Positions 1 through 8,295 of a DNA stretch of 43,430 bases are shown here, one piece after another; within the stretch, counting starts at the first letter, position 1, and each line of letters starts with the position of its first letter. The translations under genes and the position numbers were made by a program. The DNA comes from Ruminococcus sp. (GTDB taxonomy: Bacteria > Bacillota > Clostridia > Oscillospirales > Ruminococcaceae): the NCBI GenBank assembly GCA_029055625.1, contig JAIDCY010000057.1, forward strand, positions 1 through 43,430, in the 5' to 3' direction. The notes below the pieces were generated by a model. That model did not search any database. It worked only from the letters and a program-made list of their open reading frames with translations, and was not told the DNA's origin.

Positions 1-315
1 ATCGGACGCTGTGAGGAAAAGACGTTACATATCGATTTATGGCTTATGAGTTGCCGGGTGCTTAAAAGAGATATGGAACTTGCCATGCTGGACGAACTTG
101 TAAAAAAGAGTCGGGAACGTGGTATAGAAAAAATAATCGGTTATTATTACAGGACGCCAAAAAATAAAATGGTATCGGAATTATTTGCGACATTCGGATT
201 TGATAATATCAGCCGGAGCGATAACGGCGATACTGTATGGTGTCTTGATATAAAAACATACGTGAATAAAAATCACGTAATAAAAGTAAATGAAAAGGAG
301 TATAGCCATGAGTAA
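1..315 (+). CDS. HAD-IIIC / FkbH-like protein, C-terminal part (5' end outside window)
   Basis: The reading frame is open from base 1, so this is the last ~104 residues of a longer protein. The segment with DLWLMSCRVLKR, followed by a helix and GIEKIIGYYYRTPKN, resembles the GNAT-like C-terminal half of FkbH-type HAD-IIIC proteins. In that family the HAD half is upstream and loads a glyceryl or similar three-carbon group onto a carrier protein. The HAD catalytic motif is not in the window, so the reaction cannot be confirmed. The gene is followed directly by an acyl carrier protein whose ribosome-binding site (AAGGAG, 295-300) lies inside the end of this gene. This coupling fits the FkbH/ACP partnership. 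A role in decorating a polysaccharide or metabolite is inference. Confidence 0.7.
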   Translation: MGRCEEKTLHIDLWLMSCRVLKRDMELAMLDELVKKSRERGIEKIIGYYYRTPKNKMVSELFATFGFDNISRSDNGDTVWCLDIKTYVNKNHVIKVNEKEYSHE

Positions 316-550
316 AAACGAAATCGTAAAAAGACTTACGGAAGTTTTCAGGGATATTTTCGACGACGATTCAATCGTAATCACTGAAAAAACTACCGCA
401 AACGACATTGACGACTGGGACAGTATCGAGCATATCAACCTGATAGGAGCGGTTGAAGAGGAGTTCGGGATGAGATTCAAGATGCGTGAGGTTTCCGGCA
501 TGAAAAACGTCGGCGAGATGATAAATATAATCGCTGAAAGAGGTAACTGA
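308..550 (+). CDS. Acyl carrier protein
   Basis: An 80-residue protein with the typical four-helix carrier pattern. The attachment site is WDSIEHINLI, where Ser39 would take the 4'-phosphopantetheine arm. The canonical DSL is here DSI, as is common in specialised carrier proteins of D-alanylation or FkbH pathways. The start at 308 is chosen because AAGGAG (295-300) lies 7 bases upstream; an ATG at 290 in the same frame has no such site. It overlaps the end of the FkbH-like gene by 8 bp and is 1 bp from the next gene, so the three probably form an operon. It is unlikely to be the fatty-acid AcpP, because no fatty-acid synthesis genes are near, but this cannot be excluded. Confidence 0.85.
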   Translation: MSKNEIVKRLTEVFRDIFDDDSIVITEKTTANDIDDWDSIEHINLIGAVEEEFGMRFKMREVSGMKNVGEMINIIAERGN

Positions 551-551
551 T

Positions 552-1337
552 ATGAAAAAAATTATCCGGTTGACAGTTGCATTTCTGATAATTGTAATTC
601 TGTATGCGTGGGGATTCACGAGAAAAACGGAATTTTACGATGTGAAATCAGAAAAAAACAGTCTCCGGATAGTTTTTATTTCCGACCTGCATAATTGCAC
701 GTACGGGGGTAAAGACCAGTCCGGAATAACAGGGGAGATTGACAGAAATAAGCCCGATTTAGTACTTTTCGGCGGTGATGTGATACACGATACAGTCGGT
801 ACGGAAAATGCATTAACTTTAATGAAATATGTATCTGAAAAATATCTGTGTGCGTATTCCGCCGGAAATCACGAAGCATGGCGTGATAATGTGGAAGAAT
901 TTTATCAGGACGTAATAAGTATGGGAATACCGGTACTTAATCACGGTGAAAGTACAGATTTCATGATAAACAATAAGAAAGTAAGCGTTTATGGTGTACA
1001 AAACAGTGACGGAAAAGTGAAGTCAATAAATCCGGACGACGACAGTTATAATATACTTTTACTGCATCAGCCGGAACAGTTTAAGGAATTCAAGGAAAGT
1101 TTTGACCTGATACTATCTGGACACGCCCACGGCGGACAGTGGAGACTTCCGGTAATTTTGGAGCAGGGATTATACGCACCAAATCAGGGATTGTTTCCGG
1201 AATACACCAACGGCAAGTATGAATACGGCAATTGTACGCATATAATAAGCCGTGGACTTGCAAGACCGTTAAGCATGATATTTATTCCGAGAATTTTTAA
1301 CCGTCCGGAAATTTCAGTAATCGACATTTACCAGTAA
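552..1337 (+). CDS. Membrane-anchored metallophosphoesterase (YkuE/YaeI-like)
   Basis: A 261-residue protein with one N-terminal membrane segment (about residues 4-20), so the catalytic domain is probably outside the membrane. All calcineurin-like phosphoesterase motifs are visible in order: FISDLHN (D-x-H), LFGGDVIHD (GD), SAGNHEAW (GNHE), LLLHQPE (H) and LSGHAHGGQW (GHxH). These bind a dinuclear metal centre. Relatives include YaeI/YkuE-type phosphodiesterases, some acting on lipid phosphates. The substrate is unknown. It lies 1 bp after the acyl carrier gene and has a ribosome-binding site in that gene's end (GAGGTAACTGAT before the ATG), so it belongs to the same operon as the FkbH-like protein and carrier. 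A terminator is not obvious after it; the next promoter starts at 1356. Confidence 0.85.
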   Translation: MKKIIRLTVAFLIIVILYAWGFTRKTEFYDVKSEKNSLRIVFISDLHNCTYGGKDQSGITGEIDRNKPDLVLFGGDVIHDTVGTENALTLMKYVSEKYLCAYSAGNHEAWRDNVEEFYQDVISMGIPVLNHGESTDFMINNKKVSVYGVQNSDGKVKSINPDDDSYNILLLHQPEQFKEFKESFDLILSGHAHGGQWRLPVILEQGLYAPNQGLFPEYTNGKYEYGNCTHIISRGLARPLSMIFIPRIFNRPEISVIDIYQ

Positions 1338-1355
1338 ATAAAATGCGGAAAGGAC

Positions 1356-1384
1356 TTGTAATTTTTCCGTTTAAATGTTATAAT
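1356..1384 (+). promoter_or_regulatory. Sigma-A type promoter for rlmB
   Basis: TTGTAA (1356-1361) and TATAAT (1379-1384) are separated by exactly 17 bases. It lies just upstream of the rlmB ribosome-binding site and is the only good promoter in the 84-bp gap. Confidence 0.75.
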
Positions 1385-1406
1385 ATAGACAAAAGAAAAA
1401 GGAGCT

Positions 1407-1421
1407 GAGAATTTAATTCTC
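1407..1421 (+). promoter_or_regulatory. Palindrome between ribosome-binding site and rlmB start
   Basis: GAGAATTTAATTCTC is a palindrome around a central T. It fills nearly all the space between AAGGAG (1399-1404) and ATG (1422). If folded as a 6-bp stem with a TTA loop, the effective spacing becomes short. Confidence 0.4.
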
Positions 1422-2177
1422 ATGAAACATATGAACAGAAATTTAAATGAAAATGGAAATATAATCGGAAGAAATCCGGTAATAGAGGCGTTGAAGTCGG
1501 GAAAACCGCTTGATACTATATACATAAGCGGAAACGGTGGGAGTTTAGGACTGATTCGGCGACTTGCGAAGGAAAAAGGCGTAGTAGTAAAGGACGTACA
1601 GGATAATAAACTTACACAACTTGCGGAAGGTGGTTCACATCAGGGAGTAGTTGCGGTAGGTTCGTGTGCGGAGTACGTAACAGTAGAGGATATACTGGCG
1701 GTATCGCAGAAAAAAGGTACGAAACCGTTTATAATAATATGCGACGAGATAGAAGACCCACATAATTTAGGGGCTATCATACGTACCGCAGAGACCGCCG
1801 GAGTTGATGGCGTTATAATACCTAAAAGGCGGAGTGCGTCATTGAATGCGACGGTAGCAAAGACGTCGGCAGGAGCGGTAAGCCACGTACCAGTAGCGAA
1901 GGTATCGAATTTATCGGCGTGCATAGACACCCTGAAAGATAACGGCGTATGGATATACGGTACGGATGCTACCGGTAACGACTGTTACAGTACCGATTTC
2001 ACCGGAAGTATGGCATTAGTGATAGGTTCAGAGGGATTCGGAATAAGCCGTCTGATACGTGAAAAATGCGATTTTATGGTAAAATTGCCTATGTATGGGA
2101 AAATAAATTCACTTAATGCATCGGTGGCAGGTGGGATATTCATGTATGAAGTCGTAAGACAGCGATATTCCGGTTAA
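1422..2177 (+). CDS. rlmB: 23S rRNA (guanosine-2'-O)-methyltransferase RlmB
   Basis: A 251-residue SPOUT (TrmH/SpoU) methyltransferase that transfers a methyl group from S-adenosylmethionine to a ribose 2'-OH of 23S rRNA. The N-terminal substrate-binding domain starts with NIIGRNPVIEAL. The three SpoU motifs follow: DPHNLGAIIRTAE (motif 1), LVIGSEGFGI (motif 2) and INSLNASVAGGI (motif 3, trefoil knot). Length and motif order match RlmB. The likely start is ATG 1422, although AAGGAG (1399-1404) is 17 bases upstream; a palindrome between them may bring the two closer (see findings). ATG 1431 is an alternative start. The next gene follows after 12 bp with a good AAGGAG site, so it is probably co-transcribed. 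Confidence 0.92.
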   Translation: MKHMNRNLNENGNIIGRNPVIEALKSGKPLDTIYISGNGGSLGLIRRLAKEKGVVVKDVQDNKLTQLAEGGSHQGVVAVGSCAEYVTVEDILAVSQKKGTKPFIIICDEIEDPHNLGAIIRTAETAGVDGVIIPKRRSASLNATVAKTSAGAVSHVPVAKVSNLSACIDTLKDNGVWIYGTDATGNDCYSTDFTGSMALVIGSEGFGISRLIREKCDFMVKLPMYGKINSLNASVAGGIFMYEVVRQRYSG

Positions 2178-2189
2178 GGAGTGTAAAAG

Positions 2190-4631
2190 ATGTCAGATAA
2201 GAAAATCAATGATATTCTTGATGAATATTCCACCGGAAAACCTGAACCGGTCAGGGGACGGACTGTAACGGCGGTACGTCCGGAATCGCATAAGAAAAAC
2301 GCATGGGACGATAACACATTAAGACAACCGGTAAAAGAAACTCCACCACTGAAACGTACCGGAAAGAAAATAACCGTTCTGAACGGTGGTACGGATGCCG
2401 ACGGAAACCCTGTAACAGCACTTTACGACAGCGATATAATAAATACACAGATGGGTGAGAATGATGTTTCAAGGATACGACGCATGAACGATTCCACACG
2501 AGCAAGAGAAGCGGAGGAACGTAAAAAATCGATAAATAAGCGGAAATCGAAAGAAACGGAATACGATTATACATATCAGAAAGAAACGCCTGACGGTGAA
2601 TATATGTATACCCCACCGGTATTCAAGAAAAAGAAACGGAGCAGGGAAGCGATAATAGCAGAAGCGGAAGACCCTGAAAATCTGAAACTGATTACCGATA
2701 TAGTACCGTCACCGGCGATAATAAGGGCATCGGAAAATGTGAAAAAGCGTAAAGCCAACATACGCAGGACGGATTATAATAAACCGGATTCTCAACAGTC
2801 GATAGATATAAGGATAGATACGGAGACGATAAAGAAACATAATACCAGTGATAAAAAGCGTACAAAACGGATAGTAGATTTCAATTATTACGGAGAGGTT
2901 GAGGATGTCGGCAGGGATATAAAAGACCTCACCAGTATAATTACAACACGTACGGCGATACTGTTTATACTGTCGTTTCTGAGCCTTTACATAACGTTCA
3001 TGAATCAGCTGGAATTTCCGATTGTAGAGATATTCAGTAAAGCAAACAGACAATTATATCTGATAGTTCATCTGATAACCGGACTTATTGCGGTACTTAC
3101 ATCGGGAGCGGTCATAACAAACGGATTGAAAAAACTGTTTACTTTCAGGGCGGACAGCGATTCAATGACGGCTGTTACGGTATTGACCTGTATATTATCA
3201 ATAATACCGGCGATAGCTTCACCGGATAGCGTAATGCCGGAACGTATATATATGCCTATAGGTATACTTGCACTGCTGACAAATGCTATCGGGAAAATGT
3301 TTATTCTGCGGAGAGCTCAGCGGAATTTTGAACTGGTTTCAAAGAAAGATTTTCAGAGACACGGTATAGTGTATGTACGGGATGAAGAACGTGCGGAACG
3401 TCTTACACGTGGGACGTTAGGAGATTTCCCGATACTCGCATCTATGCGGAAGACAGATTTTCTTACAGATTTTCTTAAATATACGTACTCATCCGATATA
3501 ACAGACAAATACTGTAAGAAAGCGACACCGATATGTATAATAGTATCAATAGTCATATCACTGATTATAACATTTTTCTGTAAAGAATCGCTTATGACAC
3601 TTGATTCCGTTACTTTCGGAATGTCTATATATTGTATGCTGATATGTTTCTCCTCATGTATAGCGATGCCATTTGTAGCGAATATGCCACTTGAAAGGGT
3701 ATCAAACAGGGCTATGATTAAAAAAGGCGTGATGTTAGGGTATCAGAGTGTGGACGATTTTTACGATACAAATTCAATACTCGTTAATACGGATTCAATG
3801 TTTCCGGCACATTCCGTACAGCTTTGCGGAGTGAAAGTATTTTCAAATACGAAAGTAAACGAGGCGTTGCTTGAGGCGGCAAGCCTGACCACACACGCAG
3901 GAAGCGTAATGAGACATCTTTTCACCGACGTTGTGAACGAAAACAATGATATACTTTACGAAATAGATAATTTTTCATTTGAGGAATCAATGGGATTGTG
4001 TGGCTGGATTCATAACAGACGTGTATTATTCGGAAACCGTGAACTTATGGTAAGTCATAACATAGAGGGTCTGCCCACCAAATCGAAAGAATCGGAGTAT
4101 ACCAAGAACGGTCAGGAAGCTATGTATCTTTCGATATCCGGAAATATCGCCGCACTTTTTACCGTCGAGATAAAAGCGGACAGAGAAGTTAAACGGTGGG
4201 TAAAAAGACTATCAAGGGAAAAGATGTATATGATACTGAAGAGTGTTGATGCTTGCCTGACACTCGACAGAATAGCGTCAATATTTAACGTATCCCGTTC
4301 AATGTTCCGACTTCTTCCGAAAAAACTTCACGCAGATTTTGATGCGGAAACTAAAAAGACGTTACGACTGAGTTCGTCAATGGCGTGTTCGGGAAAATTT
4401 TCCGCATTTGCACAACTTATAATCGGTACGAAAGTAGTACATACTTCGGCGATACGTGGACTTATTTTACAGACAGTTTCAATAATACTCGGATTTGTGA
4501 TATGTACACTGTTGATTATATCGAAAGCGTTTCAGTTTAATTATTTATATATGTCAGCGGCGGCTCTGATAGCGTATCACATCATATGTACGATAATAAC
4601 GTGCATAGTAGTAAGTTCAAAAAAATTCTGA
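2190..4631 (+). CDS. P-type ATPase-like membrane protein lacking catalytic motifs (pseudoenzyme)
   Basis: An 813-residue protein. Residues 1-240 are hydrophilic, highly charged and probably disordered. About eight membrane segments follow (roughly 255-272, 288-310, 327-345, 353-372, 446-465, 475-497, 756-779, 786-806), the layout of P1B-type ATPases. The segment SNRAMIKKGVMLGYQSVDD aligns with the stretch before the phosphorylation site. Where DKTGT should be, the sequence reads NTDSM (N533-M537). The TGDN motif is replaced by KSVD (684-687), no GDGxND motif is found, and no CPC is seen in the membrane. The nucleotide-domain landmark RVLFGNRELM remains. So the fold is probably kept but ATP-driven transport should not be possible. 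It sits between rlmB and an LCP gene; function unknown. Confidence 0.7.
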   Translation: MSDKKINDILDEYSTGKPEPVRGRTVTAVRPESHKKNAWDDNTLRQPVKETPPLKRTGKKITVLNGGTDADGNPVTALYDSDIINTQMGENDVSRIRRMNDSTRAREAEERKKSINKRKSKETEYDYTYQKETPDGEYMYTPPVFKKKKRSREAIIAEAEDPENLKLITDIVPSPAIIRASENVKKRKANIRRTDYNKPDSQQSIDIRIDTETIKKHNTSDKKRTKRIVDFNYYGEVEDVGRDIKDLTSIITTRTAILFILSFLSLYITFMNQLEFPIVEIFSKANRQLYLIVHLITGLIAVLTSGAVITNGLKKLFTFRADSDSMTAVTVLTCILSIIPAIASPDSVMPERIYMPIGILALLTNAIGKMFILRRAQRNFELVSKKDFQRHGIVYVRDEERAERLTRGTLGDFPILASMRKTDFLTDFLKYTYSSDITDKYCKKATPICIIVSIVISLIITFFCKESLMTLDSVTFGMSIYCMLICFSSCIAMPFVANMPLERVSNRAMIKKGVMLGYQSVDDFYDTNSILVNTDSMFPAHSVQLCGVKVFSNTKVNEALLEAASLTTHAGSVMRHLFTDVVNENNDILYEIDNFSFEESMGLCGWIHNRRVLFGNRELMVSHNIEGLPTKSKESEYTKNGQEAMYLSISGNIAALFTVEIKADREVKRWVKRLSREKMYMILKSVDACLTLDRIASIFNVSRSMFRLLPKKLHADFDAETKKTLRLSSSMACSGKFSAFAQLIIGTKVVHTSAIRGLILQTVSIILGFVICTLLIISKAFQFNYLYMSAAALIAYHIICTIITCIVVSSKKF

Positions 4632-4636
4632 AAATA

Positions 4637-4682
4637 AAAACCTGCTCCCGATACAGAAAAATATTACGGAGCAGGTTTTAAA
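4637..4682 (+). terminator. Intrinsic terminator after the P-type ATPase-like gene
   Basis: AAAACCTGCTCC (4637-4648) pairs with GGAGCAGGTTTT (4668-4679), a perfect 12-bp stem with a 19-base loop. The U-run is short, so some read-through into the LCP gene is possible; no separate promoter for that gene was seen. Confidence 0.75.
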
Positions 4683-4703
4683 AAACAATGAAAGGATTCA
4701 GCT

Positions 4704-5954
4704 ATGACAAGTAGATTTCAGAACGACGAAAATAATACAGATAATCAGAACACTCTGAATATACCGATACCTAAAAATCCGCCGGATTACAGGCGAAACA
4801 ATCCGAACAGAAAGCCGTCACAACCGAGACAACCGCAATCAAGACCAGTACAGAACAGACCTTCACAACCGAGACAACCGCAATCAACATCGGTACAGAA
4901 CCAGCCTTCGCAACCAAGAAATCCGCAATCAAGACCGGTACAGAATCAGCCGTCAAAACCGAGACAGCCACAGTCAAGACCAAGACATAAAAGTTTTTTC
5001 GGTAAAATTGTACGTAAAATTCTTACGAAATTAATAGTTATATTTCTGGTGATTTTCAGTATGTACTCCTGTACCTCTCTGACGATAATAAACAAAGTCG
5101 GCAAACAGGAAACCGGTACACGTACACGTACCGCCGGAGCGATTACGAGAAGTTACGTAAAAAGCGTACTGGTGATAGGTACGGACGGACGAACCACCGA
5201 GGAGCAGGGGCGTTCAGATTCAATGATTCTGCTGTCATTCAATAGCCGGACAAATAAAATTATTCTGACGTCTTTTATGCGGGACTGTTACGTAAATATA
5301 GCCGGTTACGGTATGGACAAGTTAAACGCCGCCTATTCATACGGTGGGGCGGAACTTCTTATGGATACGATAGAGAGCAATTTTAACATAAAAATCAATG
5401 ATTATGTGACGGTAAATTTCATATCATTTGCGGGGCTGATAGATGCCGTCGGTGGGATAGACATTGATGTTACCGCCGACGAGGCACAGGAAATAAATAA
5501 TATATTGTTGTCGGAAGTGAATCAGTTAATGGGTGATGACCAGTGGTCAGATTTTCTTGAAATAATTGACGGTATAATGCATCTGAACGGCAAACAGGCA
5601 CTTTCTTACGCCCGTATCCGATACGTCGGAAACAGTGATTTTGAACGTACAAGCCGTCAGCGTGAGGTAATAACTAAAATCATACCGAAAATTGTAAATC
5701 CTGTTTCGGTAAGCCGGATAGTAAAGAATGTAATACCGAAAGTCAACACAAATATGTCGACAATCGGAATGTATCTTCTTTCCCTGAAAGTACCGTTTGC
5801 GATAGGTTACGACATTGAACAGATACAGATTCCGGCGGAAAATACATTTTATCCGGAAGATGTATGGTGCGATGACGGTACTACACAATCCGTACTACAG
5901 GTAGATTTCAATGCAAATTATAATATATTAGAGGATAAGATATTCTCACATTAA
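4704..5954 (+). CDS. LCP (LytR-CpsA-Psr) family protein
   Basis: A 416-residue membrane protein. The N-terminal ~105 residues are cytoplasmic, rich in Pro, Gln and Asn, and carry 15-residue tandem repeats (42-93). One membrane segment follows (about 108-125). The LCP domain begins at SVLVIGTDGRTTEE and includes RSDSMILLSFN, TSFMRDCYV, DKLNAAYSYGG and LSYARIRYVGNSDFERTSRQ; the conserved Arg and Asp residues bind polyprenyl pyrophosphate. LCP enzymes attach teichoic acids or capsule polysaccharides to peptidoglycan outside the membrane. The start at 4704 has AAAGGA 9 bases upstream. A second LCP gene lies at 15344-17089. The exact glycopolymer handled is unknown. Confidence 0.9.
   Translation: MTSRFQNDENNTDNQNTLNIPIPKNPPDYRRNNPNRKPSQPRQPQSRPVQNRPSQPRQPQSTSVQNQPSQPRNPQSRPVQNQPSKPRQPQSRPRHKSFFGKIVRKILTKLIVIFLVIFSMYSCTSLTIINKVGKQETGTRTRTAGAITRSYVKSVLVIGTDGRTTEEQGRSDSMILLSFNSRTNKIILTSFMRDCYVNIAGYGMDKLNAAYSYGGAELLMDTIESNFNIKINDYVTVNFISFAGLIDAVGGIDIDVTADEAQEINNILLSEVNQLMGDDQWSDFLEIIDGIMHLNGKQALSYARIRYVGNSDFERTSRQREVITKIIPKIVNPVSVSRIVKNVIPKVNTNMSTIGMYLLSLKVPFAIGYDIEQIQIPAENTFYPEDVWCDDGTTQSVLQVDFNANYNILEDKIFSH
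4827..4982 (+). repeat. 45-bp in-frame tandem repeat in the LCP gene
   Basis: Three and a half copies of a 15-residue unit: RQPQSRPVQNRPSQP, RQPQSTSVQNQPSQP, RNPQSRPVQNQPSKP and RQPQSRP. Copy number changes would keep the frame. The repeat lies in the cytoplasmic tail before the membrane segment. Confidence 0.9.
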
Positions 5955-5961
5955 AAAATGG

Positions 5962-5996
5962 TCTCCGGTTGCGTACCGGAGATTTATTTTTATTTT
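5962..5996. terminator. Bidirectional terminator between LCP and pyridoxamine kinase genes
   Basis: TCTCCGGT (5962-5969) pairs with ACCGGAGA (5975-5982) around loop TGCGT. A T-rich tail follows on the + strand and an A-run precedes it, so it can end both convergent transcripts. Confidence 0.85.
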
Positions 5997-6823
5997 ATCA
6001 TGTCAATTAGATTACCGATACATAATTCAAAACAGCTTCCGTACCATGTTTCTTCAAAATGCGGTATAGTAGCTTTTATGCACTCAACCGTATAATTTAC
6101 CGCTATATCAAGGGCAGTCTGTAAGTCTTTGCCCAGCGTGACAGCTCCAGTAAAAACGCTTGCGAAGATGTCACCCGTACCGTGTACGGAACGTGAAATG
6201 TGTTCGCCGAAAGAGTAGTAAAAAGAATCTGTGTCGGAATCATACGCAACTGCTCCCTGCTCCTTTTCGTCGAAACGTACACCGGTAAGCACCGGTACTT
6301 TACAACCAAGTCCGGCAAGTTTTCTTAAAACGTCCTCAATGTAAGCACGGTCATAACTTTCGGTATACGGCATTTTCAGCATAAAACACGCTTCCGTCAG
6401 ATTAGGTATGATGTAATCCGCTTTCGCACATAATTCAGACATTTTTTCCGCAAAATCCATATCAAATCCGGTATAGAACCTTCCGTTATCACCAAGAACA
6501 GGGTCAACGACTATGAAATTATTTTCCGTCCGGAAATCGTCGAAAAACCGGGAAACAATTTCTATCTGTTCCGCTGAACCTAAATATCCGGTATAGACAG
6601 AATCAAATCTGATGTCAAGATTTTTCCAGTGGTCAGCGATTGCCGGAATATCACCGGTCAGGTCACGGAAAGTATATCCGGTAAAACCTCCCGTATGCGT
6701 GGACAGTACAGCAGTAGGTATTACCGCCGTTTCTATGCCCATTGCGGAAATAATCGGCAGTGCGACGGTCAGCGAACACTTGCCGAAACAGGAAATATCC
6801 TGAATTGTGACAGTTTTTTTCAT
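5990..6823 (-). CDS. pdxY: Pyridoxamine/pyridoxal kinase (PdxY-like)
   Basis: A 277-residue ribokinase-fold kinase that phosphorylates pyridoxal or pyridoxamine for the vitamin B6 salvage pathway. The N terminus VTIQDISCFGKCS and the following STHTGGFTGY are typical of the PdxY/PdxK group. VDPVLGDNGRFY is the conserved Mg-ATP region, and SVHGTGDIFAS near residue 215 holds the GTGD anion hole and catalytic Asp. It is transcribed alone from a strong promoter (6854-6882), with AAAAGGAG before ATG 6823. Clostridial members are often simply called pyridoxamine kinase; substrate preference cannot be read from sequence. Confidence 0.9.
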   Translation of the reverse strand: MKKTVTIQDISCFGKCSLTVALPIISAMGIETAVIPTAVLSTHTGGFTGYTFRDLTGDIPAIADHWKNLDIRFDSVYTGYLGSAEQIEIVSRFFDDFRTENNFIVVDPVLGDNGRFYTGFDMDFAEKMSELCAKADYIIPNLTEACFMLKMPYTESYDRAYIEDVLRKLAGLGCKVPVLTGVRFDEKEQGAVAYDSDTDSFYYSFGEHISRSVHGTGDIFASVFTGAVTLGKDLQTALDIAVNYTVECIKATIPHFEETWYGSCFELCIGNLIDMIK

Positions 6824-6853
6824 AATAAAATCTCCTTTTCGTGTAGTGATTTT

Positions 6854-6882
6854 ATTATAGATTATTCCGGAAAATATGTCAA
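6854..6882 (-). promoter_or_regulatory. Promoter for pyridoxamine kinase gene
   Basis: Read on the minus strand, TTGACA (6882-6877) and TATAAT (6859-6854) are 17 bases apart, a consensus sigma-A promoter. Confidence 0.85.
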
Positions 6883-6932
6883 TAACCAGTTTTGCTTTTT
6901 AATTGCAGTTCAGAAAAAATTCCGGCAGACTA

Positions 6933-6961
6933 TTTACATTACGGTGAAAATATAGTATAAT
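6933..6961 (+). promoter_or_regulatory. Promoter for glutamine synthetase operon
   Basis: TTTACA (6933-6938) and TATAAT (6956-6961) are 17 bases apart. The start codon is 34 bases after the -10 box, so the leader is only about 27 bases long and has no room for a two-hairpin ANTAR target. Confidence 0.8.
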
Positions 6962-6994
6962 TAATTGATAAATTATTTTTCCGGAGGTCATAAA

Positions 6995-8284
6995 ATGAAT
7001 ACCCCACCTAAAGAAATTTTAAAATTCGTCGAGGAAAACGACGTAAAATTTATACGGCTTACATTTTCCGATATATCGGGAAATCTGAAAAATATAGCAA
7101 TCATGCCGGATGAACTTTCACGGGCTTTTTCCGACGGCATACCTTTTGACGCCTCATCTTTCGGCGTGAACTGTTCTGATTTGCTTTTATTTCCCGATAT
7201 TTCTACACTGTCGGTACTCCCATGGCGACCACGTTCAGCACGTGTAATACGTTTTTTCTGTTCGCTGAAAAATCCCGACGGTACGCAGTACGCCGGAGAC
7301 ATACGGAGCGAACTGATTAATTATATAAACTCTATCCGGCTCGATGGATATTCCTGTGAAATGGGTACGAAATGCGAATTTTATCTGTTCGATCTCAACG
7401 ACAAGGGCGAACCTACCAAACATCCTCACGATAACGGCAGTTATTTAGACGTCGCACCGCTTGACAAGTGCGAAAACGTACGGCGTGAAATATGTCTTTC
7501 GCTGGAGGAAATGGGCATAAATCCGACTACTTCGTGTCATAAACATGGCGGCGGTCAGAATGAAATAGAGTTCCGGGAAAATGAACCTGTTACCGCCGGT
7601 GACAATATGTTGCATTACAAGACAGTTGTAAAATCAATATCTGCTCAAAACGGACTTTTTGCGTCGTTCATGCCGAAACCTCTTCCGAATGAACACGGCA
7701 GTGCATTAAGTATATCGCTGAGTCTGAAAAAGAACGGTGAAAATATTTTCAGTAACGATCCTGAAACTATGTCGCAGACCGGAAAGTGTTTTATTTCCGG
7801 CGTACTCCGGCGGATACGTGAAATAACTGCTTTTCTGAATCCGATAACCAACTCTTATAAGCGTTTCGGAATCGGATACGCACCAAAATACGTCAACTGG
7901 TCATTTGATAATTGTTCACAGCTGATACGCATTCCGAGGAGTACCAACCCTCGCATTGAAATCCGTTCCGCTGATGCGTGTTGTAATCCTTATATCGCCT
8001 TTAAACTTATCCTGTCCGCCGGTATGGAGGGTATCAGAAACGGTGACTGTTCGTTACTGGAAAAAACTATCAAACACCCCGAAAATCCGCTTGATTTCCA
8101 GCCGTTACCGTCCACACTCGCCGAAGCTCTTTCAATAGCACGTGACAGCAAATTTGTACGGGAAAATCTTTCCGGTGAGATTCTGGAAAATATTTTCAAT
8201 AATTTCATCGTACAGATTCAGGAGTACAACCTCGCACACGACAAGGACGATTTTGAAGAGCGTCGGTATTTCAAATTTATCTGA
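6995..8284 (+). CDS. glnA: Glutamine synthetase (type I family)
   Basis: A 429-residue enzyme of the GlnA family, which makes glutamine from glutamate, ammonia and ATP. Landmarks: an N-terminal beta-grasp with RLTFSDISGNLKN, GTKCEFYLFD (metal-binding Glu), SCHKHGGGQNEIEFR (the His/Glu active-site strand), NPITNSYKRFGIGYAPKYVNW (ATP-binding loop) and IEIRSADACCNPYIAF (conserved Arg and Asn-Pro-Tyr). The length fits short GSI-alpha type enzymes. The start at 6995 is set by CCGGAGG 8 bases upstream; a TTG at 6965 in frame has no ribosome-binding site. It is co-transcribed with an ANTAR regulator 11 bp downstream, a pairing linked to nitrogen control in Clostridia. Confidence 0.92.
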   Translation: MNTPPKEILKFVEENDVKFIRLTFSDISGNLKNIAIMPDELSRAFSDGIPFDASSFGVNCSDLLLFPDISTLSVLPWRPRSARVIRFFCSLKNPDGTQYAGDIRSELINYINSIRLDGYSCEMGTKCEFYLFDLNDKGEPTKHPHDNGSYLDVAPLDKCENVRREICLSLEEMGINPTTSCHKHGGGQNEIEFRENEPVTAGDNMLHYKTVVKSISAQNGLFASFMPKPLPNEHGSALSISLSLKKNGENIFSNDPETMSQTGKCFISGVLRRIREITAFLNPITNSYKRFGIGYAPKYVNWSFDNCSQLIRIPRSTNPRIEIRSADACCNPYIAFKLILSAGMEGIRNGDCSLLEKTIKHPENPLDFQPLPSTLAEALSIARDSKFVRENLSGEILENIFNNFIVQIQEYNLAHDKDDFEERRYFKFI

Positions 8285-8295
8285 CAGGTGTTTTT

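Noticed and set aside
4827-4982. Regular repeats as a possible CRISPR array
   Set aside because: Units are contiguous 45-bp in-frame protein repeats without unique spacers and inside an LCP gene. No CRISPR array or cas gene was seen.
6962-6994. ANTAR target hairpins in the glnA leader
   Set aside because: The leader after the promoter is about 27 bases, too short for two hairpins plus a terminator.
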